Of a DNA stretch of 64,000 nucleotides, positions 18,400-30,964 are shown one piece after another (position 1 is the stretch's first letter; each line of letters begins with the position of its first letter). Under the pieces are notes generated by a model, which was not told the DNA's origin, did no database searches, and saw nothing but the letters and a program-made list of their open reading frames with translations. The DNA is from Bufo bufo (Eukaryota > Chordata > Amphibia > Anura > Bufonidae): positions 218,432,624 to 218,496,623 of the forward strand of contig NC_053389.1 of assembly GCF_905171765.1 (NCBI RefSeq). Reading direction: 5' to 3'. The position numbers and the translations under genes are program-made.

Positions 18400-21035
18400 T
18401 TAGGACATTGCAAATCACCATTTTTTGGGGGCAAACTACAACATCTGGATTAGTCAGTGTGCAATTTAAGGTAGGAATACACCCATCATTTTCTGGGGTT
18501 TTAAAAACACACTATTTTTTTTTTAAAAAAAACAGTATTTTCCAGATCTGCAAGTGTTAAATTCAAGTTTAATATATACAGCTTTCATATTCTGTCACCA
18601 AAAAATGACTTTTTTGGCAATCTACAACATCTGTATTAGTCAGTGTGCAATTTAAGGTAGAAATACACCCATCATTTTCTGGGGTTTGAAAAACACACTT
18701 TCTTTTTCAAAAAAACTGTATTTTCCAGATCTGCAAGTGTTAAATTCAAGTTAAATATATACAGCTTTCATATTCTGTTAGCAAAAAAAGACTTTTTTGG
18801 CAATCTACAACATCTGTATTAGTCAGTGTGCAATTTAAGGTAAAAATACACCCATCATTTTCTGGGGTTTGAAAAACACACTTTTTTTTTCTTAAAAAAA
18901 CTGTATTTTCCAGATCTGCAAATGTTAAATTCAAGTGTAATATATACAGCTTTCATATTCTGTTACCAAAAAAAGACTTTTTTGGCAATCTACAACATCT
19001 GTATTAGTCAGTGTGCAATGTAAGCTAGAAATACACCCATCATTTTCTGTGGTTTGAAAAACACATTTTTTTTTCAACAACCAGTATTTTCCAGATCTGC
19101 AAGTGTTAAATTCAAGTTTAATATATACAGCTTTCATATTCTGTTACCAAAAAAAAAGACTTTTTTGGCAATCTACAACATCTGTATTAGTCAGTGTGCA
19201 ATTTAAGGTAGAAATACACCCATCATTTTCTGGGGTTTTAAAAACACACAATTTTTTTTTTTTAAAACTGCATTTTCCAGATCTGCAAGTGTTAAATTCA
19301 AGTTTAATATATACAGCTTTCATATTCTGTTACCAAAAAAGGACTTTTTTGGCAATCTACAACACCTGTATTAGTCAGTGTGCAATTTAGGGTAGAAATA
19401 CACCCATCATTTTCTGTGGTTTGAAAAACACTCTTTTTTTTCTTCAAAAAACAGTATTTTCCAGATCTGCAAGTGTTAAATTCAAGTTTAATATATACAG
19501 CTTTCATATTCTGTTACCAAAAAAAATAACTTTTTGGGCAATCTACAACATCAGTATTTGTCAGTGTGCAATTTAAGGTAGAAATACACCCATCATTTTC
19601 TGTGGTTTGAAAAACACTCTTTTTTTTTCTTCAAAAAACAGTATTTTCCAGATCTGCAAGTGTTAAATTCAAGTTTAACATATACAGCTTTCATATTCTG
19701 TTACAAAAAAAAAAAAACTTTTTTGGCAATCTACAACATCTGTATTAGTCAGTGTGCAATTTAAGGTAGAAATACACCCATCATTTTCTGGGGTTTGAAA
19801 AACACACTTTCTTTTTCAAAAAAACAGTATTTTCCAGATCTGCAAGTGTTAAATTCAAGTTAAATATATACAGCTTTCATATTCTGTTAGCAAAAAAAGA
19901 CTTTTTTGGCAATCTACAACATCTGTATTAGTCAGTGTGCAATTTAAGGTAGAAATACACCCATCATTTTCTGGGGTTTTAAAAACACACTATTTTTTTT
20001 AAAAAAAAAACAGTATTTTCCAGATCTGCAAGTGTTAAATTCAAGTTTAATATATACAGCTTTCATATTCTGTTACCAAAAAAAGACTTTTTTGGCAATT
20101 TACAACATCTGTATTAGTCAGTGTGCAATGTAAGCTAGAAATACACCCATCATTTTCTGTGGTTTGAAAAACACATTTTTTTTTCAACAACCAGTATTTT
20201 CCAGATCTGCAAGTGTTAAATTCAAGTTTAATATATACAGCTTTCATATTCTGTTACCAAAAAAAAAGACTTTTTTGGCAATCTACAACATCTGTATTAG
20301 TCAGTGTGCAATTTAAGGTAGAAATACACCCATCATTTTCTGGGGTTTTAAAAACACACAATTTTTTTTTTTAAAAACTGTATTTTCCAGATCTGCAAGT
20401 GTTAAATTCAAGTTTAATATATACAGCTTTCATATTCTGTTACCAAAAAAGGACTTTTTTTGGCAATCTACAACACCTGTATTAGTCAGTGTGCAATTTA
20501 GGGTAGAAATACACCCATCATTTTCTGTGGTTTGAAAAACACTCTTTTTTTTCTTCAAAAAACAGTATTTTCCAGATCTGCAAGTGTTAAATTCAAGTTT
20601 AATATATACAGCTTTCATATTCTGTTACCAAAAAAAAAACCTTTTTGGGCAATCTACAAAATCAGTATTTGTCAGTGTGCAATTTAAGGTAGAAATACAC
20701 CCATCATTTTCTGTGGTTTGAAAAACACTTTTTTTTTCTTCAAAAAACAGTATTTTCCAGATCTGCAAGTGTTAAATTCAAGTTTAATATATACAGCTTT
20801 CATATTCTGTTACAAAAAAAAAAAACTTTTTGGGCAATCTACAACATCTGTATTTAGTCAGTGTGCAATTTAAGGTAGAAATACACCCATCATTTTCTGT
20901 GGTTTGAAAAACACATTTTTTTTCTCCAAAAAACAGTATTTTTCAGATCTGCAAGTGTTAAATTCAAGTTTAATATATACAGCTTTCATATTCTGTCACC
21001 TAAAAAAACTTTTTTGGCAATCTACAACATCTGTA
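18400..21035 (+). repeat. ~185-bp satellite inside the hAT element, first block
   Basis: About 14 tandem copies of a 183-187-bp unit containing TATTTTCCAGATCTGCAAG, CAGCTTTCATATTCTGTTA and TGTATTAGTCAGTGTGCAAT, with a variable T/A homopolymer in each unit. A larger period of several units also recurs (18960-19400 resembles 20060-20500). The array resumes at 23048-23801 and 29009-29291 after insertions. Short frames such as MKAVYIKLEFNTCRSGKY are repeat shadows, not genes. Confidence 0.93.
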
Positions 21036-21038
21036 TAA

Positions 21039-23044
21039 GGCCTCATGCACACGACCGTATTTTTTTGCGGTCCGCAAAACGGGGTTCCGTTTTTCCGTGA
21101 TCCGTGACCGTTTTTTCGTCCGTGGGTCTTCCTTGATTTTTGGAGGATCCACGGACATGAAAAAAAAGTCGTTTTGGTGTCCGCCTGGCCGTGCGGAGCC
21201 AAACGGATCCGTCCTGAATTACAATGCAAGTCAATGGGGACGGATCCGTTTGACGTTGACACAATATGGTGCAATTTCAAACGGATCCGTCCCCCATTGA
21301 CTTTCAATGTAAAGTCAGGAGTTAATATACCATCTGATCTGAGTTTTCTCCAATCCGATGGTATATTTTAACTTGAAGCGTCCCCATCACCATGGGAACG
21401 CCTCTATGTTAGAATATACCGTCGCATTTGAGTTACATTGTGAAACTCAAATCCGACAGTATATTCTAACACAGAGGCGTTCCCATGGTGATGGGGACGC
21501 TTCAGGTTAGAATATACTAAAAGAACTGTGTACATGACTGCCCCCTGCTGCCTGGCAGGTGCTTCCAGGCAGCAGGGGGCAGCCCCCCCCTGTAGTTAAC
21601 ACATTGGTGGCCAGTGTGGCAGGCCCCCCCCTCCCTCCCCTGTAGTTAACTCATTGGTGGCCAGTGCGGCCGGCCCCCCCCCCCCTCCCCTGTAGTTAAC
21701 TCATTGGTGGCCAGTGGGCCCCCCCTCCCCTGTAGTTAACTCATTGGTGGCCAGTGCGGCCGGCCCCCCTCCCTCCCCTGTAGTTAACTCATTGGTGGCC
21801 AGTGGGCCCCCCTCCCTCCCCTGTAGTTAACTCATTGGTTGCCTGTAGGCCCCCCTCCCTCCCCTGTAGTTAACTCGTTGGTGGCCAGTGGGCCTTCTCC
21901 CCTCCCTCCCCCTCCTAATTAAAATCTCCCCCTATCATTGGTGGCAGCGGAGTGTACCGATCGGAGTCCCAGTTTAATCGCTGGGGCTCTGATCGGTAAC
22001 CATGGCAACCAGGACGCTACTGCAGTCCCGGTTGCCATGGTTACTTAGCAATTTGTAGAACCATTATACTTACCTGCGAGCTGCGATGTCTGCGTCCGGC
22101 CGGGAGCTCCTCCTACTGGTAAGTGACAGGTCATGTCACTTACCAGTAGGAGGAGCTCCCGGCCGGATGCAGACATCGCAGACATCGCAGCTCGCAGGTA
22201 AGTATAATGGTTCTACAAATTGCTAAGTAACCATGGCAACCGGGACTGCAGTAGCGTCCTGGTTGCCATGGTTACCGATCGGAGCCCCAGCGATTAAACT
22301 GGGACTCTGATCGGTACACTCCGCTGCCACCAATGATAGGGGGGAGATTTTAATTAGGAGGGGGAGGGAGGGGAGAAGGCCCACTGGCCACCAACGAGTT
22401 AACTACAGGGGAGGGAGGGGGGGGGCCCACTGGCCACCAACGAGTTAACTACAGGGGAGGAAGGGGGGCCCACTGGCCACCAACGAGTTAACTACAGGGG
22501 AGGAAGGGGGGCCCACTGGCCACCAACGAGTTAACTACAGGGGAGGGAGGGGTGCCCACTGGCCACCAATGAGTTAACTACAGGGAGGGGGGCAGTCATG
22601 TACACAGTTCTTTTAGTATATTCTAACCTGAAGCGTCCCCATCACCATGGGAACGCCTCTGTGTTAGAATATACTGTCGGTTCTGAGTTTTCACGAAGTG
22701 AAAACTCAGCTATGAAAAAGCTTTTATGCAGACGGATCTTCGGATCCGTTTGTATAAAAACTAACCTACGGCCACGGATCACGGACACAGATGCCAATCT
22801 TGTGTGCATCCGTGTTCTTTCACGGACCCATTGACTTGAATGGGTCCGTGAACCGTTGTCCGTCAAAAAAATAGGACATTTCATATTTTTTTGACGGACA
22901 GGATACACGGATCACGGTTACGGCTGCAAAACGGTGCATTTTCCGATTTTTCAACGGACCCATTGAAAGTCAATGGGTCCGCGAAAAAAAACGGAAAACG
23001 GCACAACGGCCACGGATGCACACAACGGTCGTGTGCATGAGGCC
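21039..23044. mobile_element. Harbinger-like foldback element with giant palindrome
   Basis: TIRs GGCCTCATGCACACGACCG and its inverted copy CGGTCGTGTGCATGAGGCC. The uninterrupted satellite reads CTGTATTAGTCAG, so the duplicated target is TTA (one base changed to TAA on the left), as in PIF/Harbinger elements. Inside are ACGGATCC-type palindromic blocks and a long palindrome centred at ~22131. No transposase, so it is non-autonomous. Confidence 0.8.
21340..22690. repeat. long inverted repeat (palindrome) with tandem sub-repeats
   Basis: Two arms of about 600 bp or more around a 7-bp loop (AGGTCAT, 22128-22134). Each arm has, from the outside in, a CATCACCATGGGAACGCC hairpin, a tandem array of CCTGTAGTTAACTCATTGG-type units (about seven on the left at 21580-21900, five on the right at 22385-22590), a block with GATCGGTAACCATGGCAACC, and GTAGGAGGAGCTCCCGGCCGG near the centre. 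The arms differ slightly, mostly in unit number. Confidence 0.88.
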
Positions 23045-23047
23045 TTA

Positions 23048-23801
23048 GTCAGTGTGCAATTTAAGGTAGAAATACACCCATCATTTTCTGGGGTTTGAAA
23101 AACACACTTTCTTTTTCAAAAAAACAGTATTTTCCAGATCTGCAAGTGATAAATTCAAGTTAAATATATACAGCTTTCATATTCTGTTAGCAAAAAAATA
23201 CTTTTTTGGCAAAATCTACAACATCTGGATTAGTCAGTGTGCAATTTAGGGTAGAAATACACCCATCATTTTCTGGGGTTTGAAAAACACTCTTTTTTTC
23301 TTCAAAAAACAGTATTTTCCAGATCTGCAAGTGTTAAATTCAAGTTTAATATATACAGCTTTCATATTCTGTTACCAAAAAAAAAAACTTTTTGCGCTAT
23401 CTACAACATCTGTATTAGTCAGTGTGCAATTTAAGGTAGAAATACACCCATCATTTTCTGGGGTTTGAAAAACACTAATTTTTTTCTTCAATAAACAGTA
23501 TTTTCCAGATCTGCAAGTGTTAAATTCAAGTTTAATATATACAGCTTTCATATTCTGTTACCAAAAAAAAAAAAACATTTTTGACAGTCTACAACATCTG
23601 TATTAGTCAGTGTGCAATGTAAGCTAGAAATACACCCATCATTTTCTGTGGTTTGAAAAACACATTTTTTTCCCAAAAAACTGTATTTTCCAGATCTGCA
23701 AGTGTTAAATTCAAGTTTAATATATACAGCTTTCATATTCTGTTACCAAAAAAAAAGACTTTTTTGGCAATCTACAACATCTGTATTAGTCAGTGTGCAA
23801 T
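23048..23801 (+). repeat. ~185-bp hAT satellite, second block
   Basis: Four further copies of the hAT satellite between the Harbinger-like element and TTAA element B. The interrupted units on either side can be joined to give normal unit sequence. Confidence 0.9.
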
Positions 23802-24224
23802 TTAACCACCTCCGGACCGCCTAACGCAGGATCGCGTTCCGGAGGTGGCAGCCCTGCGCAGAGTCACGCATATATGCGTCATCTCGCGATGGGCGAGATT
23901 TCCTGTGAACGCGCGCACACAGGCGCGCGCGCTCACAGGAACGGAAGGTAAGAGAGTTGATCTCCAGCCTGCCAGCGGCGATCGTTCGCTGGCAGGCTGG
24001 AGATGTGTTTTTTTTTAACCCCTAACAGGTATATTAGACGCTGTTTTGATAACAGCGTCTAATATACCTGCTACCTGGTCCTCTGGTGGTCCCATTTGTT
24101 TGGATCGACCACCAGAGGACACAGGTAGCTCAGTAAAGTCCCACCAAGCACCACTACACTACACTACCCCCCCCCCCCCGTCACTTATTAACCCCTTATT
24201 AGCCCCTGATCACCCCTGATCACC

Positions 24225-25800
24225 CCATATAGACTCCCTGATCACCCCCCTGTCATTGATCACCCCCCTGTCATTGATTACCCCCCTGTAAAGCTCCATT
24301 CAGATGTCCGCATGATTTTTACGGATCCACTGATAGATGGATCGGATCCGCAAAACGCATACGGACGTCTGAATGAAGCCTTACAGGGGCGTGATCAATG
24401 ACTGTGGTTATCACCCCATATAGACTCCCTGATCACCCCCCCTGTCATTGATTACACCCCTGTCATTGATCAACCCCCTGTAAAGCTCCATTCAGACGTC
24501 CGCATGATTTTTACGGATGCACTGATAGATGGATCCGATCCTCAAAACGCATCCGGACGTCTGAATGAAGCCTTACAGGGGCATGATCAATGACTGTGGT
24601 GATCACCCCATATAGACTCCCTGATCACCCCCCTGTAAAGCTCCATTCAGATGTCCGCATGATTTTTACGGATGCACTGATAGATGGATCCGATCCTCAA
24701 AACGCATCCGGACGTCTGAATGAAGCCTTACAGGGGCATGATCAATGACTGTGGTGATCACCCCATATAGACTCCCTGATCACCCCCCTGTAAAGCTCCA
24801 TTCAGATGTCCGCATGATTTTTACGGATGCACTGATAGATGGATCCGATCCGCAAAACGCATCCGGACGTCTGAATGAAGCCTTACAGGGGCATGATCAA
24901 TGACTGTGGTGATCACCCCATATAGACTCCCTGATCACCCCCCTGTCATTGATCACCCCCCTGTAAAGCTCCATTCAGATGTCCGCATGATTTTTACGGA
25001 TGCACTGATAGATGGATCCGATCCGCAAAACGCATCCGGACGTCTGAATGAAGCCTTACAGGGGCATGATCAATGACTGTGGTGATCACCCCATATAGAC
25101 TCCCTGATCACCCCCCTGTCATTGATCACCCCCCTGTAAAGCTCCATTCAGATGTCCGCATGATTTTTACGGATGCACTGATAGATGGATCGGATCCGCA
25201 AAACGCATCCGGACGTCTGAATGAAGCCTTACAGGGGCATGATCAATGACTGTGGTGATCACCCCATATAGACTCCCTGATCACCCCCCTGTCATTGATC
25301 ACCCCCCTGTAAAGCTCCATTCAGATGTCCGCATGATTTTTACGGATGCACTGATAGATGGATCGGATCCGCAAAACGCATCCGGACGTCTGAATGAAGC
25401 CTTACAGGGGCATGATCAATGACTGTGGTGATCACCCCATATAGACTCCCTGATCACCCCCCTGTCATTGATTACCCCCCTGTAAAGCTCCATTCAGATG
25501 TCCGCATGATTTTTACGGATGCACTGATAGATGGATCGGATCCGCAAAACGCATCCGGACGTCTGAATGAAGCCTTACAGGGGCGTGATCAATGACTGTG
25601 GTTATCACCCCATATAGACTCCCTGATCACCCCCCTGTCATTGATCACCCCCCTGTCATTGATCAACCCCCCTGTCATTGATCACCCCCCTGTCATTGAT
25701 CACCCCCCTGTCATTGATCACCCCCTCTGTCATTGATCACCCCCCTGTCATTGATCACCCCCCTGTCATTGATCACCCCCCTGTAAGGCTCCATTCAGAT
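24225..25800. repeat. ~150-190-bp tandem array inside TTAA element B
   Basis: About nine units of CCATATAGACTCCCTGATCA, followed by one or more TGTCATTGATCACCCCC modules and a foldback pair (CTCCATTCAGATGTCCGCAT with its inverted partner ACGTCTGAATGAAGCC). Each unit can therefore form a hairpin. A short form of the array, with one foldback pair, is in element C at 29700-29930. Confidence 0.9.
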
Positions 25801-26339
25801 ATTTTTTTGGCCCAAGTTAGCAGAATTTTTTTTTTTTTTTCTTACAAAGTCTCATATTCCACTAACTTGTGTCAAAAAATATAATCTCACATGAACTCAC
25901 CATACCCCTCACGGAATCCAAATGCGTAAAATTTTTTAGACATTTATATTCCAGACTTCTTCTCACGCTTTAGGGCCCCTAGAATGCCAGGGCAGTATAA
26001 ATACCCCACATGTGACCCCATTTCGGAAAGAAGACACCCCCAGGTATTCCGTGAGGGGCATATTGAGTCCATGAAAGATTGAATTTTTTGTCCCAAGTTA
26101 GCGGAACGGGAGACTTTGTGAGAAAAAAATTAAAAATATCAATTTCCGCTAACTTGTGCCAAAAAAAAAAAAATTCTATGAACTCGCCATGCCCCTCATT
26201 GAATACCTTGGGGTGTCTTCTTTCCAAAATGGGGTCACATGTGGGGTATTTATACTGCTCTGGCATTCTAGGGGCCCCAAAGCGTGAGAAGAAGTCTGGT
26301 ATCCAAATGTCTAAAAATGCCCTCCTTAAAGGAATTTGG

Positions 26340-28140
26340 GCACCTTTGCGCATCTAGGCTGCAAAAAAGTGTCACACATCTGGTATCGCCGTACTCAGGA
26401 GAAGTTGGGGAATGTGTTTTGGGGTGTCATTTTACATATACCCATGCTGGGTGAGAGAAATATCTTGGTCAAATGCCAACTTTGTATAAAAAAATGGGAA
26501 AAGTTGTCTTTTGCCAAGATATTTCTCTCACCCAGCATGGGTATATGTAAAATGACACCCCAAAACACATTCCCCAACTTCTCCTGAATACGGCGATACC
26601 ACATGTGTGACACTTTTTTGCAGCCTAGGTGGGCAAAGGCGCCCATATTCCAAAGAGCACCTTTAGGATTTCACAGGTCATTTACCTACTTACCACATAT
26701 TAGGGCCCCTGGAAAATGCCAGGGCAGTATAACTACCCCACAAGTGACCCCATTTTGGAAAGAAGACACCCCAAGGTATTCCGTGAGGGGCATGGCGAGT
26801 TCCTAGAATTTTTTATTTTTTGTCACAAGTTAGTGGAAAATGCTTATTTTTTTTTAAATTTTTTTTTTCATACAAAGTCTCATATTCCACTAACTTGTGA
26901 CAAAAAATAAAAAGTTCCATGAACTCACTATGCCCATCAGCGAATACCTTGGGGTCTCTTCTTTCCAAAATGGGGTCACTTGTGGGGTAGTTATACTGCC
27001 CTGGCATTCTAGGGGCCCAAATGTGTGGTAAGGAGTTTGAAATCAAATTCTGTAAAAAATGACCTGTGAAATCCGAAAGGTGCTCTTTTGAATATGGGCC
27101 CCTTTGCCCACCTAGGCTGCAAAAAAGTGTCACACATCTGGTATCTCCGTAATCGGGAGAAGTTGGGGAATGTGTTTTGGGGTGTCATTTTACATATACC
27201 CATGCTGGGTGAGAGAAATATCTTGGCAAAAGACAACTTTTCCCATTTTTTTATACAAAGTTGGCATTTGACCAAGATATTTATCTCACCCAGCATGGGT
27301 ATATGTAAAAAGACACCCCAAAACACATTCCTCAACTTCTCCTGAATACAGAGATACCAGATGTGTGACACTTTTTTGCAGCCTAGGTGGGCAAAGGGGC
27401 CCACATTCCAAAGAGCACCTTTCGGATTTCACAGGTCATTTACCTACTTACCACACATTTGGGCCCCTAGAATGCCAGGGCAGTATAACTACCCCACAAG
27501 TGACCCCATTTTGGAAAGAAGAGACCCCAAGGTATTCGCTGATGGGCATAGTGAGTTCATGGAAGTTTTTATTTTTTGTCACAAGTTTGTGGAATATGAG
27601 ACTTTGTATGAAAAAAAAAATTAAAAAAAAAATCATCATTTTCCACTAACTTGTGACAAAAAATAAAAAATTCTAGGAACTCGCCATGCCCCTCACGGAA
27701 TACCTTGGGGTGTCTTCTTTCCAAAATGGGGTCACTTGTGGGGTAGTTATACTGCCCTGGTATTCTAGGGGCCCAAATGTGTGGTAAGGAGTTTGAAATC
27801 AAATTCAGGAAAAAATGAGGAGTGAAATCCGAAAGGTGCTCTTTGGAATATGGGCCCCTTTGCCCACCTAGGCTGCAAAAAAGTGTCACACATCTGGTAT
27901 CCCCGTACTCAGGAGAAGTTGAGGAATGTGTTTTGGGGTGTCTTTTTACATATACCCATGCTGGGTGAGATAAATATCTTGGTCAAATGACAACTTTGTA
28001 TAAAAAAATGGGAAAAGTTGTCTTTTGCCAAGATATTTCTCTCACCCAGCATGGGTATATATAAAATGACACCCCAAAACACATTCCCCACCTTCTCCTG
28101 AGTACGGAGATACCAGATGTGTGACACTTTTTTGCAGCCT
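26340..28140. repeat. three tandem ~765-bp palindromic units
   Basis: A block AAAAAAGTGTCACACATCTG...CCCATGCTGGGTGAGAGAAA occurs forward at 26353, 27118 and 27879, each followed within about 170 bp by its reverse complement (26515, 27280, 28027). A second block (ATTCTAGGGGCCCAAATG type) is also paired in both orientations. The period is about 765 bp. Frames such as MGPFAHLGCKKVSHIWY are produced on both strands by this symmetry and are not genes. Confidence 0.85.
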
Positions 28141-29008
28141 AGGTGGGCAAAGGGGCCCATATTCCAAAGAGCACCTTTCGGATTTCACAGGTCATTTTTT
28201 ACAGAATTTGATTTCAAACTCCTTACCACACATTTGGGCCCCTAGAATGCCAGGGCAGTATAACTACCCCACAAGTGACCCCATTTTGGAAAGAAGAGAC
28301 CCCAAGGTATTCGCTGATGGGCATAGTGAGTTCATAAAACTTTTTATTTTTTGTCACAAGTTAGTGGAATATGAGACTTTGTAAGAAAAAAAAAAAAAAA
28401 AAAAAATCATAATTTTCCGCTAACTTGTGACAAAAAATAAAAAGTTCTATGAACTCACTATGCCCATCAGCGAATACCTTAGGGTGTGTACTTTCAGAAA
28501 TGGGGTCATTTGTGGGGTGTTTGTACTGTCTGGCCATTGTAGAACCTCAGGAAACATGACAGGTGCTCAGAAAGTCAGAGCTGCTTCAAAAAGCGGAAAT
28601 TCACATTTTTGTACCATAGTTTGTAAACGCTATAACTTTTACCCAAACCATTTTTTTTTTACCCAAACATTTTTTTTTTATCAAAGACATGTAGAACTAT
28701 AAATTTAGAGCAAAATTTCTATATGGATGTCGTTTTTTTTTGCAAAATTTTACTACTGAAAGTGAAAAATGTCATTTTTTTGCAAAAAAATCGTTAAATT
28801 TCGATTAATAACAAAAAAAGTAAAAATGTCAGCAGCAATGAAATACCACCAAATGAAAGCTCTATTAGTGAGAAGAAAAGGAGGTAAAATTCATTTGGGT
28901 GGTAAGTTGCATGACCGAGCAATAAACGGTGAAAGTAGTGTAGGTCAGAAGTGTAAAAAGTGGCCTGGTCTTTCAGGGTGTTTAAGCACTGGGGGCTGAG
29001 GTGGTTAA

Positions 29009-29291
29009 GGTAGAAATACACCCATCATTTTCTGGGGTTTTAAAAACACACTATTTTTTTTTAAAAAAAAACAGTATTTTCCAGATCTGCAAGTGTTAAA
29101 TTCAAGTTTAATATATACAGCTTTCATATTCTGTTACCAAAAAAAGACTTTTTTGGCAATTTACAACATCTGTATTAGTCAGTGTGCAATTTAAGGTAGA
29201 AATACACCCATCATTTTCTGTGGTTTGAAAAACACAAATTTTTTTCTTCAAAAAACAGTATTTTCCAGATCTGCAAGTGTTAAATTCAAGT
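29009..29291 (+). repeat. ~185-bp hAT satellite, third block
   Basis: One and a half units between TTAA elements B and C. Confidence 0.88.
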
Positions 29292-29295
29292 TTAA

Positions 29296-30950
29296 CCGCC
29301 TCCGGACCACCTAACGCAGGATCGCGTTCCGGAGGCGGCAGTCTCAGGCAGAGTCACGCATATACGTGTCATCTCGCGAGACGCGAGATTTCCTGTGAAC
29401 TCGCGCACACAGGAACTGCAGGTAAGCGAGTGGATCTACAGCCTGCCAGCGGCGATCGTTCGCTGGCAGGCTGTAGATGCGATTTTTTTTTCAACCCCTA
29501 ACAGGTATATTAGACGCTTTTTTGATAACAGCGTCTAATATACCTGCTACCTGGTCGTCTGGTGGTCCCTTTTGCTTGGATCGACCACCAGAGGACACAG
29601 GCAGCTCTGTAATAAGTAGCACCAAGCACCACACTACACTACACCCCCCTGTCACTTATTAACCCCTTATTAACCCCTGATCACCCCATATAGACTCCCT
29701 GATCACCCCCCTGTCATTGATCACCCCCCTGTAAGGCTCCATTCAGATGTCCATATGTGTTTTACGGATCCACGGATCCATGGATCGGATCTGCAAAACA
29801 CATATGGACGTCTGAATGGAGCCTAACAGGGGGGTGATCAATGACAGGGGGGTGATCACCCCATATAGACTCCCTGATCACCCCCCTGTCATTGATCACC
29901 CCCCTGTCATTGATCACCCCCCTGTAAGGCACCATTCAGACATTTTTTTGGCACAAGTTAGTGGAAATGGATATTTTTTTTTGTTTTTTTGTTTTTTCTT
30001 ACAAAGTCTCATATTCCACTAACTTGTGACAAAAAATAAAATCTCACATGAACTCACCATACCCCTCACGGAATCCAAATGCGTAAAAATTTTTAGACAT
30101 TTATATTCCAGACTTCTTCTCACGCTTTAGGGCCCTTAAAATGCCAGGGCAGTATAAATACCCCACATGTGACCCCATTTCGGAAAGAAGACACCCCAAG
30201 GTATTCGCTGAGGGGCATATTGAGTCCATGAAAGATTGAACTTTTTGTCCCAAGTTAGCGGAAAGGGAGACTTTGTGAGAAAAAAAAAAAATCAATTTCC
30301 GCTAACTTGTGCCAAAAAATCTTTATGAACTTGCCATGCCCCTCATTGAATACCTTGGGGTGTCTTCTTTCCAAAATGGGGTCACATGTTGGGTATTTAT
30401 ACTGCCCTGGCATTTTAGGGGCCCTAAAGCGTGAGAAGAAGTCTGGGATCCAAATGTCTAAAAATGCCCTCCTAAAAGGAACTTGGGCCTCTTTGCGCAT
30501 CTAGGCTGCAAAAAAGTGTCACACATGTGGTATCGCCGTACTCAGGAGAAGTTGGGCAATGTGTTTTAGGGTGTCATTTTACATATACCCATGCTGGGTG
30601 AGATAAATATCTTGGTCAAATGCCAACTTTGTATAAGAAAATGGGAAAAGTTGTCTTTTGCCGAGATATTTCTCTCACCCAGCATGGGTATATGTAAAAA
30701 GACACCCCAAAACACATTGCCCTACTTCTTCTGAGTACGGCAATACCACATGTGTGACACTTTTTTGCAGCCTAGGTGGGCAAATGGGCCCACATTTCAA
30801 AGAGCACCTTTCGGATTTCACAGGGCATTTTTTACACATTTTGATTTCAAACTACTTCTCACGCATTAGGGCCCCTAAAATGTCAGGGCAGTATAACTAC
30901 CCCACAGGTGACCCCATTTTGGAAAGAAGACACCCCAAGGTATTCCGTGA
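29296..30950. mobile_element. TTAA element C, truncated on the right
   Basis: A shorter relative of element B. It starts after TTAA at 29292-29295 with CCGCCTCCGGACCACC, has the same AGACGC hairpin, a short version of the tandem array and one palindromic unit (forward at 30508, inverted at 30660). It stops at about 30950 inside the sequence GGTATTCCGTGAGG and is joined there to LTR sequence, so its right TIR is gone. Confidence 0.85.
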
Positions 30951-30964
30951 GGACCATGGTACGG

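Larger units (their letters stand above)
23806..29004. mobile_element. TTAA-flanked non-autonomous element B (5.2 kb)
   Basis: Inserted in the satellite: uninterrupted units read GTGCAATTTAAGGTAG, whereas here GTGCAATTTAACCACCTCCGG and GAGGTGGTTAAGGTAG flank the insert, proving a TTAA duplication (23802-23805 and 29005-29008). The left end has CCACCTCCGGACCGCC and the right end GGGGGCTGAGGTGG. The contents are a hairpin (AGACGCTGTTTTGATAACAGCGTCT), a ~180-bp tandem array and three palindromic ~765-bp units. No transposase. It is mobilised by a TTAA-specific transposase such as piggyBac or Kolobok (inferred). Confidence 0.88.

Noticed and set aside
18746..20618. Repeated minus-strand ORF MKAVYIKLEFNTCRSGKY...
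   Set aside because: Satellite shadow: each ~185-bp unit gives the same short frame, interrupted by variable homopolymers.
24225..25800. Regular repeats with constant spacing, considered as a CRISPR array
   Set aside because: Units are contiguous tandem copies with no unique spacers, in a eukaryotic transposon.
26336..28384. Conserved-looking ORFs (MGPFAHLGCKKVSHIWY..., MTLFCSLGGQRGPYSKE...) on both strands
   Set aside because: They arise from palindromic ~765-bp units, so the same text is read on both strands; no known domain, and reading frames break at unit edges.
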